A stretch of DNA of 64,000 nt from JAGNGI01 sp035448825. GTDB lineage: Bacteria > Fidelibacterota > UBA2242. The notes under the pieces were generated by a model that ran no database searches, was not told where the DNA came from, and worked only from the letters and a program-made list of their open reading frames with translations. The position numbers and the translations under genes were made by a program. The DNA is taken from NCBI GenBank assembly GCA_035448825.1, contig DAOTJS010000013.1:4057-68056 (forward strand), written 5' to 3'. Shown here one piece after another: positions 27,031 through 36,180 of this stretch; the first letter of the stretch is position 1, and every line of letters starts with the position of its first letter.

Positions 27031-28746
27031 TTATTTATTTGAATTTTGAAATTGGATTTCTTTTTTTGAGGTTACGACATTTTTTTGAATTTCCTTTTGG
27101 TGCAAACTTTTGGCGACGAAAATTTTTTCACCGGTGAATGGATTAAGTTCGGTATAATACATCAAAGCCGAATAAGTAGAAGGTGCCGGAAGAAATATCT
27201 GAACCTGCTCGGGTGTGATTTTCATAAAATTAGTCGCAAAGGATTTTAACTTGACCATATCTTGATAGGTACAGCCGGGATGAGCCGCGATCAGATAGTA
27301 AGTCAGGAATTGTTTTTTACCTACTGCTCGGGTATAACTATAAAACAATTTAATGAAGTTGATTAGCATATCGTGATTAGGTTTGCCCATTAATTGCAAA
27401 ACTTTCGGGACGATGTGTTCCGGTGCAATTTTCATCTGACCGGAAGTATGTTCTGCAATTACCTCTCGTAAATATTTTCGGCCCCATTTTTTATCAGCTA
27501 ACACTAAATCATGCCGGATTCCCGAAGCGACGAAGACTTTACGAACGCCCGGTAGGGCGCGCAATTTAGTAAGCAATTCCATTTGTTTTTTGTGACTAAC
27601 CGGTAGTTGCGGGCAAATTTCCGGACAAATACAGCGTTTTTGTTTACAGCTGCCGCTTTTCAATTTTTGGGGACATTCAAAGCCATACATATTGGCAGTC
27701 GGCCCGCCGACATCGGTGACGATTCCCTTGAAATTGGGCATAGTTGAAAAACTCCGGACTTCATTGATAACCGATTCAGGACTGCGCCATTGTACTGTGC
27801 GCCCTTCGTGGATACCAATTGCGCAGAAATTGCATTCGCCGTAACAACCGCGATGGGTGGTAACGGCAAACTGAATCGTTTCCAGAGCTTTGACCGGACC
27901 TTGTTTAGCATAATAAGGGTGTACATTACGCTCGTAATTAAGATTGTAAACTTCATCCAGTTCAGCCTGCGAAAGTGGCAATGCTGGCGGATTATGTACC
28001 AACCAGCGCGTGGTGTATTTCTGACAGAGTCGTCGATCGCTTCTGGCATCATTATTCAGATAAAATTCATGGAACATCCGAGTGAAAGCTTTTGGATTGT
28101 TTTGGACCTTTTCATAAGCCGGCAGTTCCAGAGCGTCTTCTGGTTTGTGAGGAGCAATGTAACAGATGCCGCGAATGTCGCGATAATCGGAACCTTTTTG
28201 AAAACTTTTTGCCAGTTCTACAATAGAGCGTTCGCTCATACCATAAGCGATAAAATCGGCTTTGGCGTCGAAAAGAATCGAACGGCGAATAGAATCACTC
28301 CAGTAATCGTAATGCGCCACTCGCCTGAGACTGGCTTCGATGCCGCCCAGTACAATCGGCTTGGTCTTTTTGAAATATTGACGGATGAGGTTGGCGTAAA
28401 CAATCACCGCTCGATCAGGTCGGCAGTCGTTAATTCCGCCGGGCGTATAGTCGTCGCGGCGGCGTTTTTTCAAAGAAGCAGTATAATTAGCGACCATCGA
28501 GTCAATCGAACCGCCAGTCACACCCCAGAAGAGACGCGGTTCGCCGAGACGCAAAATATCATCGGGAACGTTCAGTGCGGGCTGGGCAATGACGCCTACC
28601 CGATAACCGGCGTTTAGTAAAACTTTGCCAATTACAGCCACACCAATGTACGGACTGTCAATATAAGCGTCGCCGGTAACCAGAATGACGTCCAGCTGCG
28701 ACCAGCCGAGTTCTTCTATTTCCTGTTTGGTAGTGGGCAAAAACAT
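27031..28746 (-). CDS. YgiQ family radical SAM protein
   Basis: The 571-aa protein matches YgiQ (UPF0313): an N-terminal B12-binding-like region with DVILVTGDAYIDSP, an FWGVTGGSIDSMVANYT segment, the radical SAM cluster HRGCYGECNFCAIGIHEGR, and a C-terminal EHTSGQMKIAPEH block. The function of the family is not established. A second cysteine group, CKQKRCICPEICPQL, lies mid-protein as in relatives. The start is the ATG at 28746. It is the first gene of the block leading into the histidine kinase. Confidence 0.92.
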   Translation of the reverse strand: MFLPTTKQEIEELGWSQLDVILVTGDAYIDSPYIGVAVIGKVLLNAGYRVGVIAQPALNVPDDILRLGEPRLFWGVTGGSIDSMVANYTASLKKRRRDDYTPGGINDCRPDRAVIVYANLIRQYFKKTKPIVLGGIEASLRRVAHYDYWSDSIRRSILFDAKADFIAYGMSERSIVELAKSFQKGSDYRDIRGICYIAPHKPEDALELPAYEKVQNNPKAFTRMFHEFYLNNDARSDRRLCQKYTTRWLVHNPPALPLSQAELDEVYNLNYERNVHPYYAKQGPVKALETIQFAVTTHRGCYGECNFCAIGIHEGRTVQWRSPESVINEVRSFSTMPNFKGIVTDVGGPTANMYGFECPQKLKSGSCKQKRCICPEICPQLPVSHKKQMELLTKLRALPGVRKVFVASGIRHDLVLADKKWGRKYLREVIAEHTSGQMKIAPEHIVPKVLQLMGKPNHDMLINFIKLFYSYTRAVGKKQFLTYYLIAAHPGCTYQDMVKLKSFATNFMKITPEQVQIFLPAPSTYSALMYYTELNPFTGEKIFVAKSLHQKEIQKNVVTSKKEIQFQNSNK

Positions 28747-28878
28747 TAAGCTAAATTTCTGACGATTGAGGTGAAAATCCTATTCGAAAATTTGCGACAA
28801 CAAAAAATGTGAGAAATGCGTATCAATTTTAAAAATGTTCTGAGTATTTAGTTGCGAGCATGGTGTGAAGTCAGCTAG

Positions 28879-28884
28879 ATTATA
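28879..28884 (-). promoter_or_regulatory. Candidate -10 box upstream of the ygiQ-type gene
   Basis: A perfect TATAAT reads on the minus strand here, 130 bases upstream of the ATG at 28746, within the 225-base spacer separating this gene from the BaiN-like gene. No good -35 box is found at 16-18 bases, so the call is weak. Confidence 0.25.
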
Positions 28885-28971
28885 GAAAAATTTGTAACGC
28901 CTACTTGACTTCTCGTTAATTGATAGTTCGTTTTTCCGGAAGTAATGATTATTGAGTGTTTACCCAAATGA

Positions 28972-30249
28972 CTAACGTCTAATTGATTGCCCGGCCAACC
29001 AACCGGTTGAGAAAGCCGCTTGAAGATTATAGCCGCCGGTGTCGGCGTCTATGTCCAAAACTTCACCAGCAAAATAAAGTCCCTGAACAATTTTGGACTG
29101 CATAGTTTGACTGTCAACTTCATTCAGGGCAACTCCACCAGCGGTAATTATCGCTTCGTCAAAACCCCGATGACCGATAACATCGAAGGTAAAGTTTTTT
29201 AGCCAGAGTCGAAGACGACGACGTTCTTCAGAGGTAATTTGATTGCAAGTTTTGTCAGGTGGAATTTTGACCTGGTCAAGGCAGACCGGAATTAATTTTT
29301 GGGGAAGAAGTTCTTTCAGGACGGTTTTAAATTGCATCTTGCCGTGTTGAGCAAAATCGCGCTGTAGGCGTAAGTCGAGTTTTTGGTCATCGAGTGCCGG
29401 TTTCAAATCAATACTAATCCGCACTTTTTGTTGGGCGTTCAGAGCATCAACCGCTAGCTTGCTAATAGTCAAAATTACTGGACCCGAAAGCCCGAAATGG
29501 GTAAATAACATCTCACCGAATTCATCGGCAATTTTTTTATTGTCGGAGAAGACTTTCACGCCCACATTTTTCAGGCTGAGTCCCTGTAAACGAGCGGCGA
29601 GATTGCCCGCGGTGACCAATGGCACCAATGCCGGTCTAATTGGAACAATAGAATGACCGACGGCTTTTGCCAGGCGGTAACCGTCGCCAGTCGAACCGGT
29701 GCCGGGATAGGACGCTCCGCCGGTGGCGATTATTACTGCATCAGCTTTTAGTTTTTCAGTAGTAAAATTTTGATTCTTGACAACCACGCCGCCGATTCGG
29801 CTTTCGGCAAGGACGAGCTGTTCGACGCGGGTGTTCGGGCGAATGATGACGCCGGTGGCTTTAGCCCAATTGACTAACGCCATAACGATTTCATTAGCGT
29901 CATTGCTAACCGGAAAAATACGACCACCGCGTTCTGTGACAGTTTGGATTCCTAACTGCTTGAAGAATTCCAACAATTCGGGCACGAAAAAACGGTGAAA
30001 GGCGCCCCGCAAGAAACGCCCGTTTTGTCCAAAGTGCGCTAAAAATTCGCTTAATTCGGTATCATTCGTCAGGTTACAGCGCCCCTTGCCGGTAATGGCA
30101 AGTTTGCGGCCGGGGCGATTCATTTTTTCGAGTAAAATAACCTGCGCGCCTGACAATGAAGCTTGTCCAGCCGCCATCAAACCTGCCGGCCCGCCACCAA
30201 TGACAATGACCCTGGGGATCATTTTAATATTATGAATGTCATAGCTCAT
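28972..30249 (-). CDS. HI0933/BaiN-type FAD-dependent oxidoreductase
   Basis: The 425-aa flavoprotein has a Rossmann FAD site, VIVIGGGPAGLMAAGQASLS, then the family-specific GRKLAITGKGRCNLTND. The mid-region shows ATGGASYPGTGSTGDGY and the C-terminus GGYNLQAAFSTGWLAG. Members of the HI0933/YhiN group are poorly characterised; BaiN from gut Clostridia reduces bile acids, but that activity should not be assumed here. It is transcribed away from degP. Its ribosome binding site is weak, and a second Met at residue 10 is a possible alternative start. Confidence 0.9.
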   Translation of the reverse strand: MSYDIHNIKMIPRVIVIGGGPAGLMAAGQASLSGAQVILLEKMNRPGRKLAITGKGRCNLTNDTELSEFLAHFGQNGRFLRGAFHRFFVPELLEFFKQLGIQTVTERGGRIFPVSNDANEIVMALVNWAKATGVIIRPNTRVEQLVLAESRIGGVVVKNQNFTTEKLKADAVIIATGGASYPGTGSTGDGYRLAKAVGHSIVPIRPALVPLVTAGNLAARLQGLSLKNVGVKVFSDNKKIADEFGEMLFTHFGLSGPVILTISKLAVDALNAQQKVRISIDLKPALDDQKLDLRLQRDFAQHGKMQFKTVLKELLPQKLIPVCLDQVKIPPDKTCNQITSEERRRLRLWLKNFTFDVIGHRGFDEAIITAGGVALNEVDSQTMQSKIVQGLYFAGEVLDIDADTGGYNLQAAFSTGWLAGQSIRR

Positions 30250-30569
30250 TATGGTGAGAAATTAAGACTACCAAAAAATTAAAGCGAATTTATTCATTAA
30301 AGCATTGGCGAAATAAATTAATAATAGAGAACGAATTTCAGGAAATTAAGTGTGTTTAAGTGCTTATAAGAAATTAAAATAGCTTTGGGAGTCTTAACAG
30401 AACTTAAAAGGACTTAAGAGCAATTGCAGACAATCATACAATCATACAGCCATGCAACCTGGCAATTTACCGGTTAACTCTCTTGTTTAGTGTTTGAAAC
30501 AATAGAAAAATAGATTAGTTTAACCTTGCAGTTTTTTAAAAAGTAAAATTTTAAAAAAGAGGATAAAAT
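30250..30569. other. Divergent intergenic region with octamer repeats
   Basis: This 320-base spacer separates the divergently transcribed flavoprotein and degP/Q genes and must hold both promoters; none is clear enough to call. It contains TTTAAGTGCTTATAA (30355-30369), repeated at 55822-55836, and a tandem CAATCATA octamer run (about 30433-30450) related to repeats at 49849-49868 and 55873-55892. No coding potential was seen. Confidence 0.6.
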
Positions 30570-32069
30570 ATGAGACGTAAAATTGGTATAGTAATTGGTG
30601 GAATCTTGCTGGTTGCCCTTGGATTTACCATTGCTGCTATCATTATTAAGCCTGGCAAGGTTGTATTTTATGAAAACAAGAATTCCGGGATGACAACCTT
30701 TAGGCCAGCGTCAGTAGCGGCTGGTGATGACATTCCTTCTCTGCAAGCTTTTAATGATGCTTTTGTGCAGATTGCAGAATCAGTTACTCCGTCGGTTGTA
30801 ACTATTACAACTGAAAAAGTCATTAAAACTAACCTGCGTCGGGATTTTCCGGGTTTTCCGGATGATGATTTATTCTGGCGTTTCTTTGGATTTCCTCAAG
30901 GTGAAATGCGTAGCAAAGCGCTTGGCTCGGGAGTAATCGTTGATCAGAAGGGTTATATTTTGACCAATAATCATGTGGTTGAACAAGGTGACAAAATTAA
31001 TGTCAAACTAATTGACAATCGCGAGTATAAAGCTACAATCGTTGGTACTGATTCCCGTACGGATCTGGCTGTTATCAAGATTGACGCCAAGGATTTACAA
31101 CCGGCAATTCTCGGGGATTCGGATGCTCTGCGCGTCGGCGAGTGGGTTCTGGCAATCGGTTCGCCCTTCAGCGAAAATCTGGCTCATACGGTGACGGTGG
31201 GAATCGTCAGCGCCAAAGGTCGCAGCGGAGTGATTAACAATACCAACTATGAATCGTTTATTCAAACTGATGCGGCGATTAATCCCGGCAATAGTGGGGG
31301 CGCTTTAGTCAATATTCGAGGAGAATTGATTGGTATTAATACCGCTATTGCGACGGCTGGTATGTCGCAAGGTAACCTGGGAATTGGATTTGCCATACCG
31401 ATCAATTTGGCCAAGAAAGTAATGACTGATTTAATTGAAAAAGGTAAAGTTGTTAGAGCCTGGCTGGGAGTGGTAATAGGAGATGTGGATGAAAATATTG
31501 CCAAATCGCTCGGTATTGAAAGTCGTCAAGGCGCTATCATCAGTGAAGTTGTCAAAGATAGTCCGGCTGAAAAGGCCGGTTTGAAAGTCGGCGATATTAT
31601 TAAGGAATTTGATGGGAAAACAATTAAGGATTCGGCGCATTTGCGGACGCTGGTTTCTACTTCGGAAGTCGGTAAAACCAAGACTTTAGTAGTTATTCGC
31701 GGTAAGAAAGAATTAAAAATTGATGTCAAACTCGGCGAATTACCTGAATCCGTCGAGCGAGGCGTTTACCCCGGTGAAAAATCTGATTCCAAACTCGGTA
31801 TCCGCGTTGATGAGATCAATTCAGTAACCGCCAGTCAATACGGCATAAATGCCAATGAGACCGGCGTCGTGGTTACGGGCGTCGACCGGGACGGCCGAGC
31901 GGCCGGAATTCTGCAGGTCGGTGATATCATTAAACGGATTGGGGAACAGGATATAAGCAACGTATCTGAGTATCAGAAAGCTCTAGAAAATGTGAAAACT
32001 GATGTTGTCCTAGTCCTCATTAAACGTAAGAATGTCACCTTTTTCGAAACTATAGACCTTAGCAAATAG
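30570..32069 (+). CDS. Periplasmic serine protease of the Do/DegP-DegQ family
   Basis: The 499-aa protein has an N-terminal signal anchor (residues 5-26) and a trypsin-like domain with the triad His135 (TNNHVVEQGD), Asp165 (SRTDLAVIKI) and Ser242 (NPGNSGGALVN). Two PDZ domains follow (about 290-385 and 400-495). It degrades or refolds damaged envelope proteins as a cage-forming oligomer. AAGAGG precedes the ATG. A clear intrinsic terminator follows, so the gene is probably monocistronic. DegP and DegQ cannot be told apart from sequence alone. Confidence 0.95.
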   Translation: MRRKIGIVIGGILLVALGFTIAAIIIKPGKVVFYENKNSGMTTFRPASVAAGDDIPSLQAFNDAFVQIAESVTPSVVTITTEKVIKTNLRRDFPGFPDDDLFWRFFGFPQGEMRSKALGSGVIVDQKGYILTNNHVVEQGDKINVKLIDNREYKATIVGTDSRTDLAVIKIDAKDLQPAILGDSDALRVGEWVLAIGSPFSENLAHTVTVGIVSAKGRSGVINNTNYESFIQTDAAINPGNSGGALVNIRGELIGINTAIATAGMSQGNLGIGFAIPINLAKKVMTDLIEKGKVVRAWLGVVIGDVDENIAKSLGIESRQGAIISEVVKDSPAEKAGLKVGDIIKEFDGKTIKDSAHLRTLVSTSEVGKTKTLVVIRGKKELKIDVKLGELPESVERGVYPGEKSDSKLGIRVDEINSVTASQYGINANETGVVVTGVDRDGRAAGILQVGDIIKRIGEQDISNVSEYQKALENVKTDVVLVLIKRKNVTFFETIDLSK

Positions 32070-32091
32070 TTAGCCAATTTTCTCTCTCCGA

Positions 32092-32128
32092 AAAGAAGGG
32101 TTTCCTTTGCGGAAGCCCTTCTTTTTTT
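32092..32128 (+). terminator. Rho-independent terminator after the DegP/Q gene
   Basis: A strong GC-containing hairpin, AGAAGGG-TTTCC with GGAA-GCCCTTCT, has a short TTTGC loop and ends in a run of seven Ts. It lies 23 bases after the protease stop codon. Confidence 0.9.
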
Positions 32129-32242
32129 GGTAATGCAAAGAGCCATTTTAATTGTTTTTTTAGCAAGTTAAATCTAAATTTCGCGGTTAATTGGAAAGCT
32201 AATAGATAAATCAAATTAGATATGGAAATCGGTAGTTAATAA

Positions 32243-32464
32243 ATGAATCAGTTGGGTAAATTTCTAATAATTTTTGGAATAATTCTAATTGTAATCGGAG
32301 TTCTTTTGACAGGTGCCGGAAAATTTCCATTTCTCAATAAAATTGGTCACTTACCGGGCGATATTATAATTCGCCGGGAACATTTTACCTTTTATTTTCC
32401 GTGGGTGACCTGTCTGGTGATTAGCCTGGTCTTTTTCCTTTTGTTCAATTTGTTTCGGCGTTAG
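32243..32464 (+). CDS. DUF2905 family small membrane protein
   Basis: The 73-aa protein has two membrane helices (about residues 5-25 and 48-70) separated by a loop with KFPFLNKIGHLPGDIIIRRE. This is the DUF2905 signature (G-x-LPGDI). Function is unknown. It sits 14 bases upstream of ileS and probably shares its transcript. Confidence 0.88.
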   Translation: MNQLGKFLIIFGIILIVIGVLLTGAGKFPFLNKIGHLPGDIIIRREHFTFYFPWVTCLVISLVFFLLFNLFRR

Positions 32465-32478
32465 GAGGTTTATTTTCA

Positions 32479-35400
32479 GTGATAAAGAAAGTCCCGTCCA
32501 ATGTAGATTTTGTAGCTATCGAGCATGAAATCCTGAAGTTTTGGGAACAGAATCAAATATTTAAAAAATTGGTGGCGCAAAATGCTAACGGTCCGAAGTG
32601 GTCATTTATTGATGGACCGATAACTGCCAATAATCCGATGGGTGTTCATCATGCCTGGGGGCGCACTTACAAAGACATTTTTCATCGTTATAAAGCGATG
32701 AATGGTTTCCGCACTCGCTATCAAAACGGTTTTGATTGTCAGGGTTTATGGGTCGAGGTCGAAGTCGAAAAAGAACTCGGTTTTAAATCAAAACGTGATA
32801 TCGAGAAATATGGCATTGAGAAATTCGTTGAGCGCTGTAAAGAGCGAGTGCGAAAATATTCGAAAATCCAGACTGAGCAGTCAATTCGGCTGGGTTATTG
32901 GATGGACTGGGAGAATTCCTATTATACAATGTCCGACGAGAACAATTATACGATCTGGCTTTTTCTGAAAAAATGCCATGAAAATGGTTGGATTTATAAA
33001 GGGCACGACGTTATGCCCTGGTGCACGAGTTGCGGTGCGGCTTTATCGGAACATGAAATCGCTACGGAAGGTTACAAGGAAATCACTCATCCGAGTATTA
33101 CTGTCAAATTTCCACTGATCAATCGTCCCGGGGAATCGCTTTTAGTCTGGACGACAACGCCCTGGACATTGACCTCGAACACCGCCGCGGCCGTTCATCC
33201 GGATTTAAATTACTTGAAAATTCGGCAGGGCGATGAAATTTTTTATGTTGTCGAAGGACGTGAAAAAGAGATAATCAAAGGCGAGTACGCCATTGAAGGC
33301 AAAATTCCCGGTCGGGAAATGCTGGGCTGGACTTATCACGGTCCATTCGATGATTTACCTGCTCAAAAGAACGTCCAGCATGTCGTAATTGATTGGGAAG
33401 AAATCAGTGCCACCGAAGGAACGGGAATTGTGCATATTGCCCCTGGATGCGGTCAGGAAGATCACGAACTCGGTAAAATTCACAACCTGGCGGTTCTGGC
33501 TCCGCTGGATGAATTCGGTAATTATTTAGAAGGCTTCGGCTGGCTGACTGGCCGAAATGTGGATGGCATTAGTAAGGATATTTTCAAAGATCTAGAAGCC
33601 AAAGGTATTAAATATCGTACCGATTCTTATTTGCACCGTTATCCGGTTTGCTGGCGACACGGCACCGAGTTGATTTTCCGGCTGGTGGATGAGTGGTTCA
33701 TTGCTATAGATGGTGCGCGTCAGGCAATGATGGATATAACTCGTAAAATCCGCTGGATTCCGGACTACGGTCTGCAACATGAACTGGACTGGTTGCGTAA
33801 TATGCACGATTGGATGATTTCCAAAAAGCGGTATTGGGGACTGGCTTTGCCGATCTATGAATGTCAAAATTGTGGTCAGGTTACGGTTATCGGCAGTCGT
33901 GAGGAATTGAAAGAAAAAGCCGTGGAAGGCTGGGATCAATTCGAGGGGCATTCACCGCATCGTCCCTGGGTTGACAATGTCAAAATTGCTTGCCCGCGCT
34001 GTGGCGCCAAAGTTAGTCGCATTCCAGATGTCGGCAATCCCTGGCTGGATGCTGGCATTGTCCCTTATTCGACTTTGCATTATACAACCGATCGAGCTTA
34101 TTGGGAGGAATGGTTCCCGGCCGATTTTATCTGTGAGTCCTTGCCGGGTCAATTCCGGAACTGGTTTTATTCATTACTAGCAATGAGCACGGTGATGGAA
34201 AATCGCGAGCCGTTCAAAACGATTCTCGGCTATGCGTTAGTCAAGGACGAAAAAGGCCAGGATATGCACAAAAGCGCCGGTAATGCCATCTGGTTTGATG
34301 ATGCCGCTGAAAAAATGGGCGTGGATGTAATGCGTTGGTTGTATGCCGATCATAACCCGTTCAACAATTTAAATTTTGGCTATAATATCGCCCAGGATTA
34401 TCGGAAACGTCTAATTACCCTCTGGAATTCCTATTCATTTTTTGCGACTTATGCCGAATTGGATGGATATTCGCCGCAAAAACATCAAGTATCTGATGAG
34501 AATCTTAGCGAGCTGGACCGCTGGCTGATGGCGCGACTGGCGCAGTTAATTCGCCTATCCCGGGAAGCGATGGACGATTACAATGTTGCTCGCGTTATGA
34601 AAGGGGTAGATGATTTTCTGGAGGTACTTTCCAATTGGTATATTCGCCGTAGTCGGCGTCGTTTTTGGAAATCGGACAATGACCAGGACAAATGGAGCGC
34701 CTATCAGACATTATATAAGGCTTTGAAAGGATTGATATTAATCCTGGCACCGGTTGTGCCGTTTATAACAGAAAAAATTTACCAGAATCTCGTTCGAGGT
34801 CTGGAGCCAGGCGCGCCTGAAAGCATTCATTTGGCTAAATATCCGCGAGCTGAGGAGGAATACGACGAGGCATTACTGAAGAAAATTGACACCGTAATTG
34901 AAATCGTGTCAATCGGTCGCGCGGCGCGCAACAAAGCCAACTTGAAAGTGCGTCAACCTCTGGCGCGAATGTGGGTGAAATTGCCGGCTGATATTCCATC
35001 TAATAATCTGGTGGATTTAACTGATCAAATTCTGGAAGAATTAAATGTAAAAGCGCTAGATTTTATCACGGACGAAACTCAGTTTATTAGTATTCAAATC
35101 AAACCGAATTTCGCTCAGCTTGGAGTAAAATACGGCCAGCGTTTACCAGCAATTCAGCAAGCCATTGTCGGTCTGAATCCGATCGAAGTTGCTCGTCAAT
35201 TTGAAAAGAGTGAAACCCTCGAATTGAATTTAAGCGATGGAAAAATTTGGCTATCGCGCGATGAAATCATTATCGAGCGCAAGGAAAATGAGGGCTTTGC
35301 AATAGCCGAAAATAACGGAATCACTGTTATTCTCGATACGAAACTGACTCCGTCTCTTCTGCAGGAAGGCTTGGTGCGCGATTTTATTCGGCACGTGCAA

Positions 35401-35619
35401 ACAATGCGCAAGGAAGCCGATTTTCAAGTCGAGGATCGCATTCAGGTCAACTTTGAAGCGCCAGCTGATTTTACCGCCGCCGTTCATAATTATATCGAAT
35501 ACTTTTGCAATGAAACCTTAGCGCAAAAAGTCATAGATACTTTTGCGCCCGGTGAATATGAAAAGGAGCTGAAGATCGAAAACAACAAAGTTCGTGTTTC
35601 TTTGACACGAATTAAGTAA
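32479..35619 (+). CDS. ileS: Isoleucyl-tRNA synthetase
   Basis: The 1046-aa class Ia synthetase charges tRNA-Ile. The HIGH-type motif is the variant HHAWGRT within NPMGVHHAWGRTYKD, and the KMSKS-type motif is DMHKSAGN. The editing domain lies near residues 200-400 (LLVWTTTPWTLTSNTAA). Zinc-ligand-like cysteines appear in WCTSCG and CPRCG. It starts at a GTG (32479) preceded by AGGAGG. The length fits the long IleRS type rather than the roughly 940-aa E. coli type. Confidence 0.96.
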   Translation: MIKKVPSNVDFVAIEHEILKFWEQNQIFKKLVAQNANGPKWSFIDGPITANNPMGVHHAWGRTYKDIFHRYKAMNGFRTRYQNGFDCQGLWVEVEVEKELGFKSKRDIEKYGIEKFVERCKERVRKYSKIQTEQSIRLGYWMDWENSYYTMSDENNYTIWLFLKKCHENGWIYKGHDVMPWCTSCGAALSEHEIATEGYKEITHPSITVKFPLINRPGESLLVWTTTPWTLTSNTAAAVHPDLNYLKIRQGDEIFYVVEGREKEIIKGEYAIEGKIPGREMLGWTYHGPFDDLPAQKNVQHVVIDWEEISATEGTGIVHIAPGCGQEDHELGKIHNLAVLAPLDEFGNYLEGFGWLTGRNVDGISKDIFKDLEAKGIKYRTDSYLHRYPVCWRHGTELIFRLVDEWFIAIDGARQAMMDITRKIRWIPDYGLQHELDWLRNMHDWMISKKRYWGLALPIYECQNCGQVTVIGSREELKEKAVEGWDQFEGHSPHRPWVDNVKIACPRCGAKVSRIPDVGNPWLDAGIVPYSTLHYTTDRAYWEEWFPADFICESLPGQFRNWFYSLLAMSTVMENREPFKTILGYALVKDEKGQDMHKSAGNAIWFDDAAEKMGVDVMRWLYADHNPFNNLNFGYNIAQDYRKRLITLWNSYSFFATYAELDGYSPQKHQVSDENLSELDRWLMARLAQLIRLSREAMDDYNVARVMKGVDDFLEVLSNWYIRRSRRRFWKSDNDQDKWSAYQTLYKALKGLILILAPVVPFITEKIYQNLVRGLEPGAPESIHLAKYPRAEEEYDEALLKKIDTVIEIVSIGRAARNKANLKVRQPLARMWVKLPADIPSNNLVDLTDQILEELNVKALDFITDETQFISIQIKPNFAQLGVKYGQRLPAIQQAIVGLNPIEVARQFEKSETLELNLSDGKIWLSRDEIIIERKENEGFAIAENNGITVILDTKLTPSLLQEGLVRDFIRHVQTMRKEADFQVEDRIQVNFEAPADFTAAVHNYIEYFCNETLAQKVIDTFAPGEYEKELKIENNKVRVSLTRIK

Positions 35620-35644
35620 ATTTTGATCAATAGGAGAAAAGAAC

Positions 35645-36043
35645 ATGGAAGCCAAAACGACGAAAAAAGCATGGAGTAAAGAGGATCTTGAATATTTCAA
35701 GAATCTAATTTTAAAGAAAAGAGACGAAACTCTTAAAGCCATAGAGCGGCTGGAAGCCACTACGGTTAGCGACAATACTCGCAATGACAATACGGCAATG
35801 GATTCTGCTTACGCCTATCATATGGCTGACGTCGGAACCGACTCCCAGGAACGTGAAAAAGCCTTTCTCTGGCTAGCGCGTGAAAACAAGTATCTATCGC
35901 ATCTAAACTCAGCGTTGGAAAGAATTAAGACCGGCGAATACGGCGTTTGTATTGAATGCGGGGAACTGATTATGAAAGAGCGACTGGAAGAAGTCCCTCA
36001 CACTCAGCACTGCGTCAAATGCAAAAATAAACCCAAGAAATAA
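35645..36043 (+). CDS. TraR/DksA-type C4 zinc-finger protein
   Basis: The 132-aa protein has an N-terminal coiled-coil helix pair (about residues 8-95) and a C-terminal zinc finger, CIECGE followed by HCVKC. DksA-type proteins bind in the RNA polymerase secondary channel and adjust transcription with ppGpp. The coiled-coil tip carries DNTAMDSAYAYHMADVGTD rather than the exact DksA tip, so it could be a relative with a different output. An AGGAG ribosome binding site precedes the ATG, 25 bases after ileS. Confidence 0.87.
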   Translation: MEAKTTKKAWSKEDLEYFKNLILKKRDETLKAIERLEATTVSDNTRNDNTAMDSAYAYHMADVGTDSQEREKAFLWLARENKYLSHLNSALERIKTGEYGVCIECGELIMKERLEEVPHTQHCVKCKNKPKK

Positions 36044-36180
36044 GCCGGTTTTAGCCCGGATGGCAAACAACCCGATCCTTTTTCCAATTAATAGTATCCA
36101 AAAAGCGACTTATTATATTGATAATTACCTCTATTAACGGTATTTTTAATTCTATATTTTTTAACTAATATCAATTCCGG

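Noticed and set aside
27790..28617. Plus-strand 275-codon open frame
   Set aside because: It lies wholly antisense to the ygiQ-type gene, whose motifs are clear; the plus product has no recognisable domain.
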